DNA of 64,000 nucleotides from JAXLYX01 sp046351215 (GTDB lineage: Bacteria > Myxococcota_A > Polyangia > Polyangiales > Houyiibacteriaceae), in the NCBI GenBank assembly GCA_046351215.1, contig JAXLYX010000009.1, forward strand, positions 1-64,000, given 5' to 3'. The notes under the pieces were generated by a model, which was not told where the DNA came from, searched no databases, and saw only the letters and a program-made list of their open reading frames with translations. The translations under genes and the position numbers were made by a program. Of the stretch, positions 27,347-35,057 are shown piece by piece (the first letter of the stretch is position 1; the number at the start of each line of letters is the position of its first letter).

Positions 27347-30300
27347 ATGATCCACGTCGAGTGTCCGTCCTGCCATGCTCCCTACGAGGTCGACGAGCGG
27401 CGATTGCCGAAGACCGGCCTCAAGATGCGTTGTCCGAAGTGCGACAGCACCTTCACCGTGACGGCCGAGGGCGTGATGACGGCGCCGGCCGCCGCCGCTC
27501 CGCAGGCGCCGCCCGCGGCCCCTCGGGCGGCCAAGCCGACCGCACCCGGGCTCGGCGCGGCGGGCGGTCCCCCGGCCCCGCAGGCCCCCCCGGCGCCGCC
27601 GAAGCCACCGGCGGCTCCCCGCAAGCCGACGATGGCCGGTCTCGGCGACCTCGAGCCGCCCGCCGCGGCTCCTGCCGCGCCACCGGCCGCGGCCCGCAGG
27701 GCGCCGCTGGCGCCGACGTTCCCGGGCGCGGATGCCGATCTCCCGGCGCCGAAGGGGGCGATCCCGGTTCCTCCCGGCTTCGACGATCTCGACCTCCCCG
27801 CCCCGAAGGGGGCCGTGCCCGCGCCGGCGGCGGCCAAGCCCGCGGCCGGCGGGCTCCCGGGCTTCGACGACTTCGACCTGCCGGCTCCGAAGGGCGCGGT
27901 GCCCGTGGCGGCCCAGAAGCCCGCCGCGCCCGCGATGCCGAGCTTCGACGACTTCGACCTGCCGGCGCCCAAGGGCGCCGTCCCCGCGCCGCAGCCGCCG
28001 GCGAGGCCCGCCAGGGCCGCGGTGCCTTCGTCGGACCTCGATCTCCCGGCCCCGAAGGGAGCCGTTCCCGCGCCGCCCGGCTTCGACGACTTCGACCTGC
28101 CGGCTCCGAAGGGGGCCGTGCCCGCGGCGAAGCCGGCGTTCGACGACTTCGACCTGCCGGCTCCGAAGGGGGCCGTGCCCGCGGCGAAGCCGGCGTTCGA
28201 CGACTTCGACCTGCCGGCTCCGAAGGGCGCCGTCGTCGCACCGCCTCGGCTCGATGACCTGGATCTCCCCGCGCCCAAGGGCGCCGTCGCGCCCTCGTTC
28301 GGCGATCTCGATCTGCCGGCCCCGAAAGCGGCGAAGGCCGGTCCGCCGGTCCTCGATCTCGATCTGCCGGCGCCCAAGGCCGCGAAGGGGGCCCCCGCCC
28401 TCGGGGACCTCGATCTCCCCGCACCGAAGGTGGGCGGGGCCTCTCTCGACCTCGACCTCCCGATGGCGAAGCCGGGCGGAGCCTCGTTCGACCGCGATCT
28501 CCCCGCGCCGAAGACGGGCGGAGCCTCTCTCGACCTCGACCTCCCGATGCCGAAGGGTGCCGGCGGCATCGAGCTCGACCTGCCCACGCCGAAGGGGCAG
28601 GGGGCCATGCGCACGCCCTTCGACGACCTCGATCAAGGGGATGTCGGCACCGCCCGCGACCTCGATTTCGACGACCTGAAGCACGGCGGCGGAGGCGCGA
28701 GCCTCGACCTCGATCTGCCTCCGGCGAAGCCCGCGCGCGCGGCCGCTCCGAGCCTCGACCTCGACCTGCCTCCGGCGAAGCCCGCGCCTCGTGGTCCGGC
28801 GCCGGCCCTCGGCGATCTCGAGCTCCCGATGCCGAACGCGCCCGGTCCCTCGAAGGGGAACGTGGCGCTCGATCCGCTGGCCGAGCTCGACCTCGGCCGG
28901 CCCGCGGCCCCTTCCGCGGCGAAGGTGTCGGGCGGCGCGCTCTTCGGAGCCTCCGAGGCCCCGCCAGCGCCCGCGATGCCGACGCTCGAGGACGACCTGG
29001 CCCTGCCTTCGCCGCGCAAGCGCGAGGCCGCGCCCGGTAGCCCGGTGACCGCCGACGGTCGCGCGGGCGCCGGGGGAACCGGGTTCGGCGAGCTCGATCT
29101 CGGCGACGAGCACGTCGAGGAAGCGGAGGTGGGCGTCGAGTTCGGAGGCATCCCGACCTCCGAGGCGCCGCCGTCGTCCGGGGGCATGCCGGACGTCCAC
29201 GCGCCGCCCCCGATGGTCCAGGAGGCCGACCGCAAGGCGGAGCTCGGCCGCGAGGATCGCAAGGCCCAGGCGCTCACGCTGAAGAAGAAGAAGTTCGTCC
29301 GCGCCCTCGTGGTGACGGCCCTCACGCTCACCGTCGTGGGCGGGGTCGGCTTCGCGCTGAAGGAGACCAAGTACGGCGTCTTCGGCCGCTTCGCGCTCGA
29401 GAAATACCTCCCGGAGGCCGGCACCGAGGCCTCGGCCCGAGCGGCGATCACGGCCGCGGAGAACGGCGCGAAGAGCGATACCTACGCCGACGTCCGGGCG
29501 GCGCTACGCAGCCTGAGCGAGGCGCGCGCACGCGAGGGCCTGAACCGCCTGCTGCTCACGCGCAGCGTCGTGCACGAGTCGCTCTACCAGGTGCGTTTCG
29601 GGGCGGATCCGGCGAGCTCGTCGCGCATCGGGCGGATCCTCGCCCGGCTCGAGGAGCGCTCGAACGACGCCCCGGGGATCGAGCTCGCGCTGGCGGCGGA
29701 CAACCTCCGTCGGGGTGCCCTCGAGCAGGCCGTGCAGCACGTCGGCACCGCCCGGGCGCAGGCCTCGAACGACCCGTACGTCGACCTCGTCTCCGGCGAG
29801 ATCGCGCTCGCCAAGGGGGACGGGGCCGCCGCGGCGACCGCCTTCCGCGCGGGCCTCGCCCACGGAGGCGGCGCCCGGGCGCAATGGGGCCTCGCCCGCG
29901 CGCTGCGCGAGACGCACGACGCGGGCGCGCTCGCGGCCGTGGACGCGACCCTCGCCGCGAGCCCCGGCCACATCGCGGCGCGCGCCGCGAAGGCGGATCT
30001 CGTGCTCGCGGCAGGTCGTCCGGAGGAGGCGCTCGGCCTCGCCCGCGAGGCGGCCGGCATGGTCGACGTCGCCGGGCGTCGCCTCCGCGGCTCGCCCGTG
30101 GAGCGCGCGGGCGCCCTCGTGACCGTCGGTCGCATCGAGGAGTCGCGCAACCATCGCGCGGACGCCCGGTTCGCCTACCAGGCCGCGTGCCAGCTCGATC
30201 CCTACTCGCTCGTCGCCCTCGTCGGCGCGGGGCGCATGCTCGTCGAGGAGGGCCTCTTCCGAGAGGCGCTCGTGCGCTTCCAGTCGGCCCTCGAGCAGCC

Positions 30301-31753
30301 CGAGCCGCGCGGCCTCGTCGCGGAGGGGGAGCGACCGCTCCTCGTCCAGGCGAAGCTCGGTCTCGTCCAGGCGCTCCTGCGTCTCGACCGGCCCCAGGAG
30401 GCGCTCGAGACGGCGCAGGGTCTCGCCCGCGATCGCGCCGACGATCCGGAGGCGCTCCTCGCGCTCGGCAACGTGCAGGAGGCGCTCCGCCAGGCCGCCC
30501 AGGCCGAGGCCACCTACCGCAAGGTCATCGAGGTCGCGCCGACCTCCTTCGCGGGGTACCTGGCGCTCGCCCAATTCTTCTTCGGCCAGGAGAAGCCCGA
30601 CGAGGCGGCCCAGGCTCTCGCCCTCGCGGACGGTCACGTCGAGGTCACGGCCGAGGTTCGCCGCATGAAGGGCGAATCGGAGCTCCGTCGCAACAACCTC
30701 GCCGCGGCGCGCGCGGAATTCCAGGGCGCGCTCGAGCTCGACGCGAACGATCGGGGAGCGCTCTTCGGCCTCGGCGTCACCGACCGTCGGGACAACCACC
30801 TGAACGATGCGCTCGCCACGTTCGATCGTCTCCAGCGGCTCGACGCGAGCTACCCCGGGCTGATGCTCGAGCGTGGCCTCGTCCTCGAAGGGCTCGGCTA
30901 CATGGACCGCGCCGTCGAGGCCTACGAGCGCGCGCTGCGCGCGAACCCGGAGGACTCCACGCTCGAGATCCGCCTCGGCGCGGCGCAGGTCGTCGCGGGT
31001 CGGCTCGATGCCGGAGAGCGCACGTTGAACGCGGTGCTCGCGCGGACCCCGAACGATCCGGTAGCGATCCACTACCTCGGCCGCGCGGCCTTCCAGCGCG
31101 GCGACTACGCGGCTGCCGAGCAGCGCCTGGCGCAGGCGGTCACGCTCGACCCGCAGCGGGCCGAGTACAACGTGTACCTCGCGTGGTGTCGGCTCGACCA
31201 GAACAACATCGCGGCGGCTCGCGAGGCCGTGAACTCCGCGCTCGCGGCCGATCCGAACTCGGGCGATGCGCACTGGGTCTTCGCGCGCATCCTCTCGCGC
31301 ACCGGCCAGGCGGCGGACGCCCTCGTCGAGGGCCAGCGTGCCCTCGAGCTCAATCCGCGTCGCGTCGAGGCGTGGGCCGTCATCGGCGAGGCCCAGGAGC
31401 AGCTCGGCAATCGCAGCGACGCGATCGCCGCCTTCGTGCGCGTGACGACGGCGAAGCCCGACGTCGGCGAGTACTGGTACAAGCTCGGTCGCGTGCGCAT
31501 CGACGCGGGACAGGCCGGCGAGGGCGTCTCGGCCCTGATCCGCGCGGCGGACCTCGGCGATGCGATGTCGAAGCGTCCGCCCTGGCTCGCCGACGCGCAT
31601 CGTCTCGCCGGCGACGGCCTGCGTGGGCGCGGTGACCGCGCCGGCGCCATCCGCCACTACCAGCGCTACCTCGAGACGGCTCCCGCCGGCGGCATCGATC
31701 GCGCCGAGGTCCAGCAGGCGCTCATCGAGCTCGGGGCGCCGCCCGCCCAGTGA
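27347..31753 (+). CDS. Zinc-ribbon / DLPAPK-repeat / TPR membrane protein
   Basis: A 1468-residue protein. An MJ0042-type zinc ribbon is formed by Cys6, Cys9, Cys29 and Cys32. Residues about 45-510 are a disordered, Ala/Pro-rich region carrying roughly 19 copies of a short acidic motif (13 exact DLPAPK cores, 6 variants such as DLPMPK or DLPPAK). A single membrane helix is at about 648-670, and residues 710-1465 are a long array of tetratricopeptide repeats. The motif region and ribbon should face the cytoplasm and the TPR array the other side. Similar zinc-ribbon/TPR layouts occur in myxobacterial motility proteins, but a specific orthologue is not claimed. The 3' end overlaps the amidohydrolase gene by 32 bp tail to tail. 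Confidence 0.85.
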   Translation: MIHVECPSCHAPYEVDERRLPKTGLKMRCPKCDSTFTVTAEGVMTAPAAAAPQAPPAAPRAAKPTAPGLGAAGGPPAPQAPPAPPKPPAAPRKPTMAGLGDLEPPAAAPAAPPAAARRAPLAPTFPGADADLPAPKGAIPVPPGFDDLDLPAPKGAVPAPAAAKPAAGGLPGFDDFDLPAPKGAVPVAAQKPAAPAMPSFDDFDLPAPKGAVPAPQPPARPARAAVPSSDLDLPAPKGAVPAPPGFDDFDLPAPKGAVPAAKPAFDDFDLPAPKGAVPAAKPAFDDFDLPAPKGAVVAPPRLDDLDLPAPKGAVAPSFGDLDLPAPKAAKAGPPVLDLDLPAPKAAKGAPALGDLDLPAPKVGGASLDLDLPMAKPGGASFDRDLPAPKTGGASLDLDLPMPKGAGGIELDLPTPKGQGAMRTPFDDLDQGDVGTARDLDFDDLKHGGGGASLDLDLPPAKPARAAAPSLDLDLPPAKPAPRGPAPALGDLELPMPNAPGPSKGNVALDPLAELDLGRPAAPSAAKVSGGALFGASEAPPAPAMPTLEDDLALPSPRKREAAPGSPVTADGRAGAGGTGFGELDLGDEHVEEAEVGVEFGGIPTSEAPPSSGGMPDVHAPPPMVQEADRKAELGREDRKAQALTLKKKKFVRALVVTALTLTVVGGVGFALKETKYGVFGRFALEKYLPEAGTEASARAAITAAENGAKSDTYADVRAALRSLSEARAREGLNRLLLTRSVVHESLYQVRFGADPASSSRIGRILARLEERSNDAPGIELALAADNLRRGALEQAVQHVGTARAQASNDPYVDLVSGEIALAKGDGAAAATAFRAGLAHGGGARAQWGLARALRETHDAGALAAVDATLAASPGHIAARAAKADLVLAAGRPEEALGLAREAAGMVDVAGRRLRGSPVERAGALVTVGRIEESRNHRADARFAYQAACQLDPYSLVALVGAGRMLVEEGLFREALVRFQSALEQPEPRGLVAEGERPLLVQAKLGLVQALLRLDRPQEALETAQGLARDRADDPEALLALGNVQEALRQAAQAEATYRKVIEVAPTSFAGYLALAQFFFGQEKPDEAAQALALADGHVEVTAEVRRMKGESELRRNNLAAARAEFQGALELDANDRGALFGLGVTDRRDNHLNDALATFDRLQRLDASYPGLMLERGLVLEGLGYMDRAVEAYERALRANPEDSTLEIRLGAAQVVAGRLDAGERTLNAVLARTPNDPVAIHYLGRAAFQRGDYAAAEQRLAQAVTLDPQRAEYNVYLAWCRLDQNNIAAAREAVNSALAADPNSGDAHWVFARILSRTGQAADALVEGQRALELNPRRVEAWAVIGEAQEQLGNRSDAIAAFVRVTTAKPDVGEYWYKLGRVRIDAGQAGEGVSALIRAADLGDAMSKRPPWLADAHRLAGDGLRGRGDRAGAIRHYQRYLETAPAGGIDRAEVQQALIELGAPPAQ
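28082..28227 (+). repeat. 57-bp tandem repeat inside the DLPAPK-repeat gene
   Basis: Two identical 57-bp copies (28082-28138 and 28139-28195) are followed by a third copy that matches for the first 32 bp (28196-28227). Each copy encodes a 19-residue unit with the DLPAPKGAVP core. The identity at third codon positions points to recent duplication. Weaker copies extend over about 27735-28830. Confidence 0.93.
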
Positions 31754-33101
31754 CCGGCTTCGCGGCCTCGGGCGTCGGGAGCTCGATCCCGGCGCGGCGC
31801 GCGACCCGTCGTGCCTCTTCGAGGGCGCGCGCGGCCACGCGTTCGACGTCGACGCCGAGGAGCTCTCCGCGTTGGACGACGACGCGTCCGTCGACGACCA
31901 CGTGTCGGACGTCGGCGCCGCGGGAGGCGTAGACGAGGGCACCGATCGGGTCGGGCGAGGGAGTCTGGGCGAGGCCGCCGAGGCCGACGACGACGACGTC
32001 CGCCTTGGCGCCCGGGACGAGGACGCCGACGTCGTCGAGCCCGAGCACGCGCGCCCCCTCGCGCGTCGCGAGCGCGAGCGCCTCCGCGGCCGGGAGCGCC
32101 GCCGCGTCGCGTCGCTTCACCTTCGCGAGGAGCGCCGCGGAGCGCATCTCGACGAAGGGGTCGTGGGTGTCGTTGCACGGCGCCCCGTCCGAGCCGAGCC
32201 CGACCACCACGCCCGCGTCGCGGAGGGCGCGCACGTCCGCGATTCCGCTCGCGAGCTTCAGGTTCGCGCTCGGGCAGTGGACGACGCGGGTCCCGTGCTT
32301 CGCGAGTCTCCGCATCTCCGCGGCCCGGAGCTGCACGCCGTGCGCGAGCACGACGTCGGGGCCCTCGAAGCCCGCGGCCGCGAGGGCCGCGACGTCGTCC
32401 ATGCCGAGCACGCGACGCGCGAGGGCACGCTCTTCCGCGTGCTCGGCCGCATGCGTGTGGAGCAGGCAGCCACGCGCTCGAGCCCGCTCCGCCGTGGCCT
32501 CGAGCAGCTTCCGCGAGCACGAGAGCACGAAGCGCGGCGCGTACGCGTAGCGGACCCGGCCGTCCGCGGCTCCGTGCCAGCGCGAGGCCAGCGCGTCGCT
32601 CTCGGCGAGGCTCTCCCTCGTGCTCTCGCGGAGGCCCTTCGGGACTCCGGCGCCGCGATCCATCATGGCCTTGCCGCTCGAGCCCCGGATGCCGGAGCGC
32701 ACCATCGCCTCCATCACCACGTCGTGGTGGTGGACCGTGCCCATGTCGAGGATCGACGTGGTCCCCGAGAGCAACATCTCCGCGAGCCCCAGCTCGGCGC
32801 TCGCCCGGAGCGAAGCCTCGTCGTGCGCCGCCTCGAGCGGCCAGATGCGCTCCGCGAGCCATGCGAGCAGCGGGAGGTCGGCGGCGTGGCCACGGAAGAG
32901 GGTCTGGCAGAGATGGACGTGCGCCTGGACGAAGCCGGGGATCACGGCGGCTCCGCGTGCGTCGAGGACCCGCGCTCTCGGGGCTTCGACGCGGCCGATC
33001 GCGAGGATCCGATCGCCCCGCAGGTGGACGTCCGCGACGCGCGGGGGCGTCCCGTCCATGGCGATCACCGTGCCCCCGCGCACGACGACGTCGAGCGTCA
33101 C
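31722..33101 (-). CDS. Amidohydrolase, purine/aminotriazine-deaminase type
   Basis: A 459-residue metal-dependent deaminase of the ATZ/TRZ and guanine-deaminase group. Metal and catalytic blocks are visible: HVHLCQ (His61, His63), LLHTHAAE, LAHGVQL, and LGSDGAPCNDTHD. The protein should hydrolyse an amino group from a ring substrate; 8-oxoguanine, guanine and other aminopurines are candidates. The neighbours favour a nucleobase. The GTG start at 33101 overlaps the cytidine deaminase stop by four bases. The 3' end overlaps the TPR gene by 32 bp. Confidence 0.87.
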   Translation of the reverse strand: MTLDVVVRGGTVIAMDGTPPRVADVHLRGDRILAIGRVEAPRARVLDARGAAVIPGFVQAHVHLCQTLFRGHAADLPLLAWLAERIWPLEAAHDEASLRASAELGLAEMLLSGTTSILDMGTVHHHDVVMEAMVRSGIRGSSGKAMMDRGAGVPKGLRESTRESLAESDALASRWHGAADGRVRYAYAPRFVLSCSRKLLEATAERARARGCLLHTHAAEHAEERALARRVLGMDDVAALAAAGFEGPDVVLAHGVQLRAAEMRRLAKHGTRVVHCPSANLKLASGIADVRALRDAGVVVGLGSDGAPCNDTHDPFVEMRSAALLAKVKRRDAAALPAAEALALATREGARVLGLDDVGVLVPGAKADVVVVGLGGLAQTPSPDPIGALVYASRGADVRHVVVDGRVVVQRGELLGVDVERVAARALEEARRVARRAGIELPTPEAAKPVTGRAAPRAR

Positions 33102-33514
33102 GTGGGCTCGCTCCCCCCGAGATGGCTCGGGCCGAACGCATGCGGCAGGAGGCTCGCGACGTCCGTGTCGAGGACCGCGCCCGACGTGGTGGCGCAGCGG
33201 ATCGGGAACGAGGGCGGGAACTCGGCGAGCACCTGACGGCACATGCCGCAGGGCGTCCCGGGCGCGTCGCCTTGCGTCACGACGGCGAGGGCGAGGAAGC
33301 GCCGCGCGCCGGCTGCGACGGCCGACCCGATCGCGGAGCGCTCCGCGCACTGGCAGAGCCCGTAGCTCGCGTTCTCCACGTTGGCGCCGACGAAGATGCG
33401 GCCGTCCTCCGCGAGGAGCGCCGCGCCCACGTGGTAGTGGGAGTAGGGCGCGTACGCCTTCTCGCGGACCTCGGTCGCGCGGCGCACGAGCTCGTCGAGA
33501 TCGGGGGCGCTCAT
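33098..33514 (-). CDS. cdd: Cytidine deaminase
   Basis: A 138-residue homotetrameric-type cytidine deaminase, which converts cytidine or deoxycytidine to uridine in pyrimidine salvage. The zinc/catalytic motif CAERSA (CQCAERSAIG) and the second zinc motif PCGMCRQ are present, as is the substrate block NVENASY. Length is typical. Its ATG at 33514 overlaps the purine nucleoside phosphorylase stop by four bases, and its stop overlaps the amidohydrolase start in the same way. Confidence 0.96.
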   Translation of the reverse strand: MSAPDLDELVRRATEVREKAYAPYSHYHVGAALLAEDGRIFVGANVENASYGLCQCAERSAIGSAVAAGARRFLALAVVTQGDAPGTPCGMCRQVLAEFPPSFPIRCATTSGAVLDTDVASLLPHAFGPSHLGGSEPT

Positions 33515-34347
33515 GCGAGCCCTCCGACGATTCCCTCGACCAGGGCGGTGAAACGATCGCTCGCGAGGGACGCCGTCTCCTTGACCTCGTCGTGCGCGAG
33601 CTTCTTCCCCGCGAGGCCGGCCGCGAGGTTCGTGATGCAGGAGAGCCCGAGCACGCGCAGACCGACGTGCCTCGCCGCGATGGTCTCGAGCACCGTGCTC
33701 ATGCCGACGGCGTCGGCTCCGAGCGTGCGGAGCATCCGGATCTCCGCGGGCGTCTCGTAGCTCGGACCGAGCAGGCCCGCGTACACGCCTTCGGCGAGCG
33801 GGATGCCCCTCTCCCGCGCGACCCGGTGCGCGAGCGCGCGGAGCTCGGGATCGTAGGCCTCCGTCATGTCGGGGAAGCGCGGTCCGAGCGTGCGTCCCGA
33901 CGCACCGACGAGCGGGCTCCGTCCCGTGAGGTTGAGGTGATCCGTGATGAGGAGGAGCGCGCCCGGCGCGAGGTCCGCCGCGATGCCCCCGGCGGCGTTC
34001 GTGAGCACGAGCACCTCGCAGCCGAGCCGCGCGAGCAGGCGCGTGCCGAAGACCACGTCGTCCTCGGCGCGTCCCTCGTAGAGGTGCACGCGCCCCCTCA
34101 GGATCGCCGTCGTGACGCCCGCGACCCGGCCGACGACGAGCTCCCCGTCGTGCCCTTCGACCGACACCGTCGGCATGCCCGGGATCGCCGCGTACGGGAG
34201 CCGGACGGCGTCCACGGCGCGCTCGCCGAAGGCTCCGAGACCGGAGCCGAGGACGAGACCCACCCGGGGACGCGCCCCGGTCGCCTTCTCCACGCTCTCG
34301 CGCGCCCGCTCGAGGCGCGCCGCCTCATCGTTCGTCGAAACGTCCAC
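33511..34347 (-). CDS. Purine nucleoside phosphorylase
   Basis: A 278-residue trimeric-type (PNP-I) purine nucleoside phosphorylase, which cleaves purine nucleosides to base and ribose-1-phosphate. The family blocks GLVLGSGLGAF, VHLYEG, LTNAAGGI, GLLGPSYETPAEI, GMSTVLE and SCITNLAAGL (all typical of the class) are present. GTG 34347 is the chosen start because CATCCT lies six bases upstream; an in-frame upstream start would add an unrelated arm. It heads a three-gene operon with cdd and the amidohydrolase. Confidence 0.95.
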   Translation of the reverse strand: MDVSTNDEAARLERARESVEKATGARPRVGLVLGSGLGAFGERAVDAVRLPYAAIPGMPTVSVEGHDGELVVGRVAGVTTAILRGRVHLYEGRAEDDVVFGTRLLARLGCEVLVLTNAAGGIAADLAPGALLLITDHLNLTGRSPLVGASGRTLGPRFPDMTEAYDPELRALAHRVARERGIPLAEGVYAGLLGPSYETPAEIRMLRTLGADAVGMSTVLETIAARHVGLRVLGLSCITNLAAGLAGKKLAHDEVKETASLASDRFTALVEGIVGGLA

Positions 34348-34359
34348 GCCCCGAGGATG
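34348..34359 (-). promoter_or_regulatory. Leaderless-type -10 box before the PNP operon
   Basis: CATCCT at 34354-34359 (minus strand) is six bases from GTG 34347. The first base deviates from the usual T, so this is one of the weaker boxes. Confidence 0.33.
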
Positions 34360-34412
34360 GCACACGTCGGGCCCCGTAGGATCCGCGAGCGCTTCTCTGC
34401 TACGAAGGGGGC

Positions 34413-35057
34413 ATGGGAGAGAGGCTCTCGGTCCTCCTGCTCGCGCTGGCCCTGTCGGGCTGCCGCGCCTGCGGTCCGTCGGCAACGGCCACCACGACCG
34501 AGACGGAGTCGACGTCGGGCGGCGAGTCGGGCGAGACCGAGGCGGCTCCCGTGGCCGTCGCGCACCTTTCGCCGGGCCTCGACGTGCGTCCCCTGCCCCT
34601 GCTCTGCGACCGGAACGTCCGCGAGATGTGCAACGCGCTCGACGACGACTGCTCCGGCGGTATCGACGAAGGCTGCGGGTACGCCACCGGCAAGCTCCAG
34701 ATCACCGCCGCCTGGACCACCGGGGTCGACCTCGACCTCTACGTGACGATCCCCTCCGGCGACCTCGTCAGCTACCAGCGGCCGACGTCGTACGACGGTG
34801 CGGTGGTCGATCGGAGCTCGCGCGGCAACTGCGAGCGCACCCCCGATCCGGCGAACGTCGAGAACTTCGTGTACCCGGGACGCCCGCCCTCCGGCCACTA
34901 CGTCGTCGAGCTCCACTACTGGGGCGAGTGCATGAGCAGCGCCGGCAGCACCGACGTCACCGTGGGCCTCTCGGCCGGAGGCCGTCAGGTCGGCGCGTAC
35001 CGCGTGACCATCGGCCCGAACGAGCGCCGCGCCGTGCTCGAATTCGACGTGGAATGA
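34413..35057 (+). CDS. Lipoprotein with MopE-like motif and DUF2135-like region
   Basis: A 214-residue lipoprotein (lipobox LSGC, Cys17) with a Thr/Ser/Glu linker. Residues about 71-90 carry CNALDDDCSGGIDEGCG, the putative metal-binding motif shared with MopE of methanotrophs. The C-terminal 115 residues (AAWTTGVDLDLYVTIPSGDLVSYQ ... GHYVVELHYWGEC) look like the DUF2135 beta domain seen in YfaP-type proteins. GAAGGGGG precedes the ATG. Its stop overlaps the next start (ATGA), so it is likely translated together with the glycosyltransferase-like gene. Role unknown. Confidence 0.8.
   Translation: MGERLSVLLLALALSGCRACGPSATATTTETESTSGGESGETEAAPVAVAHLSPGLDVRPLPLLCDRNVREMCNALDDDCSGGIDEGCGYATGKLQITAAWTTGVDLDLYVTIPSGDLVSYQRPTSYDGAVVDRSSRGNCERTPDPANVENFVYPGRPPSGHYVVELHYWGECMSSAGSTDVTVGLSAGGRQVGAYRVTIGPNERRAVLEFDVE

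Noticed and set aside
24594..27350. 918-codon plus-strand frame opposite uvrC, fau and zapA
   Set aside because: It is the complement of the three recognised genes, with strong acidic/basic bias and no domain.
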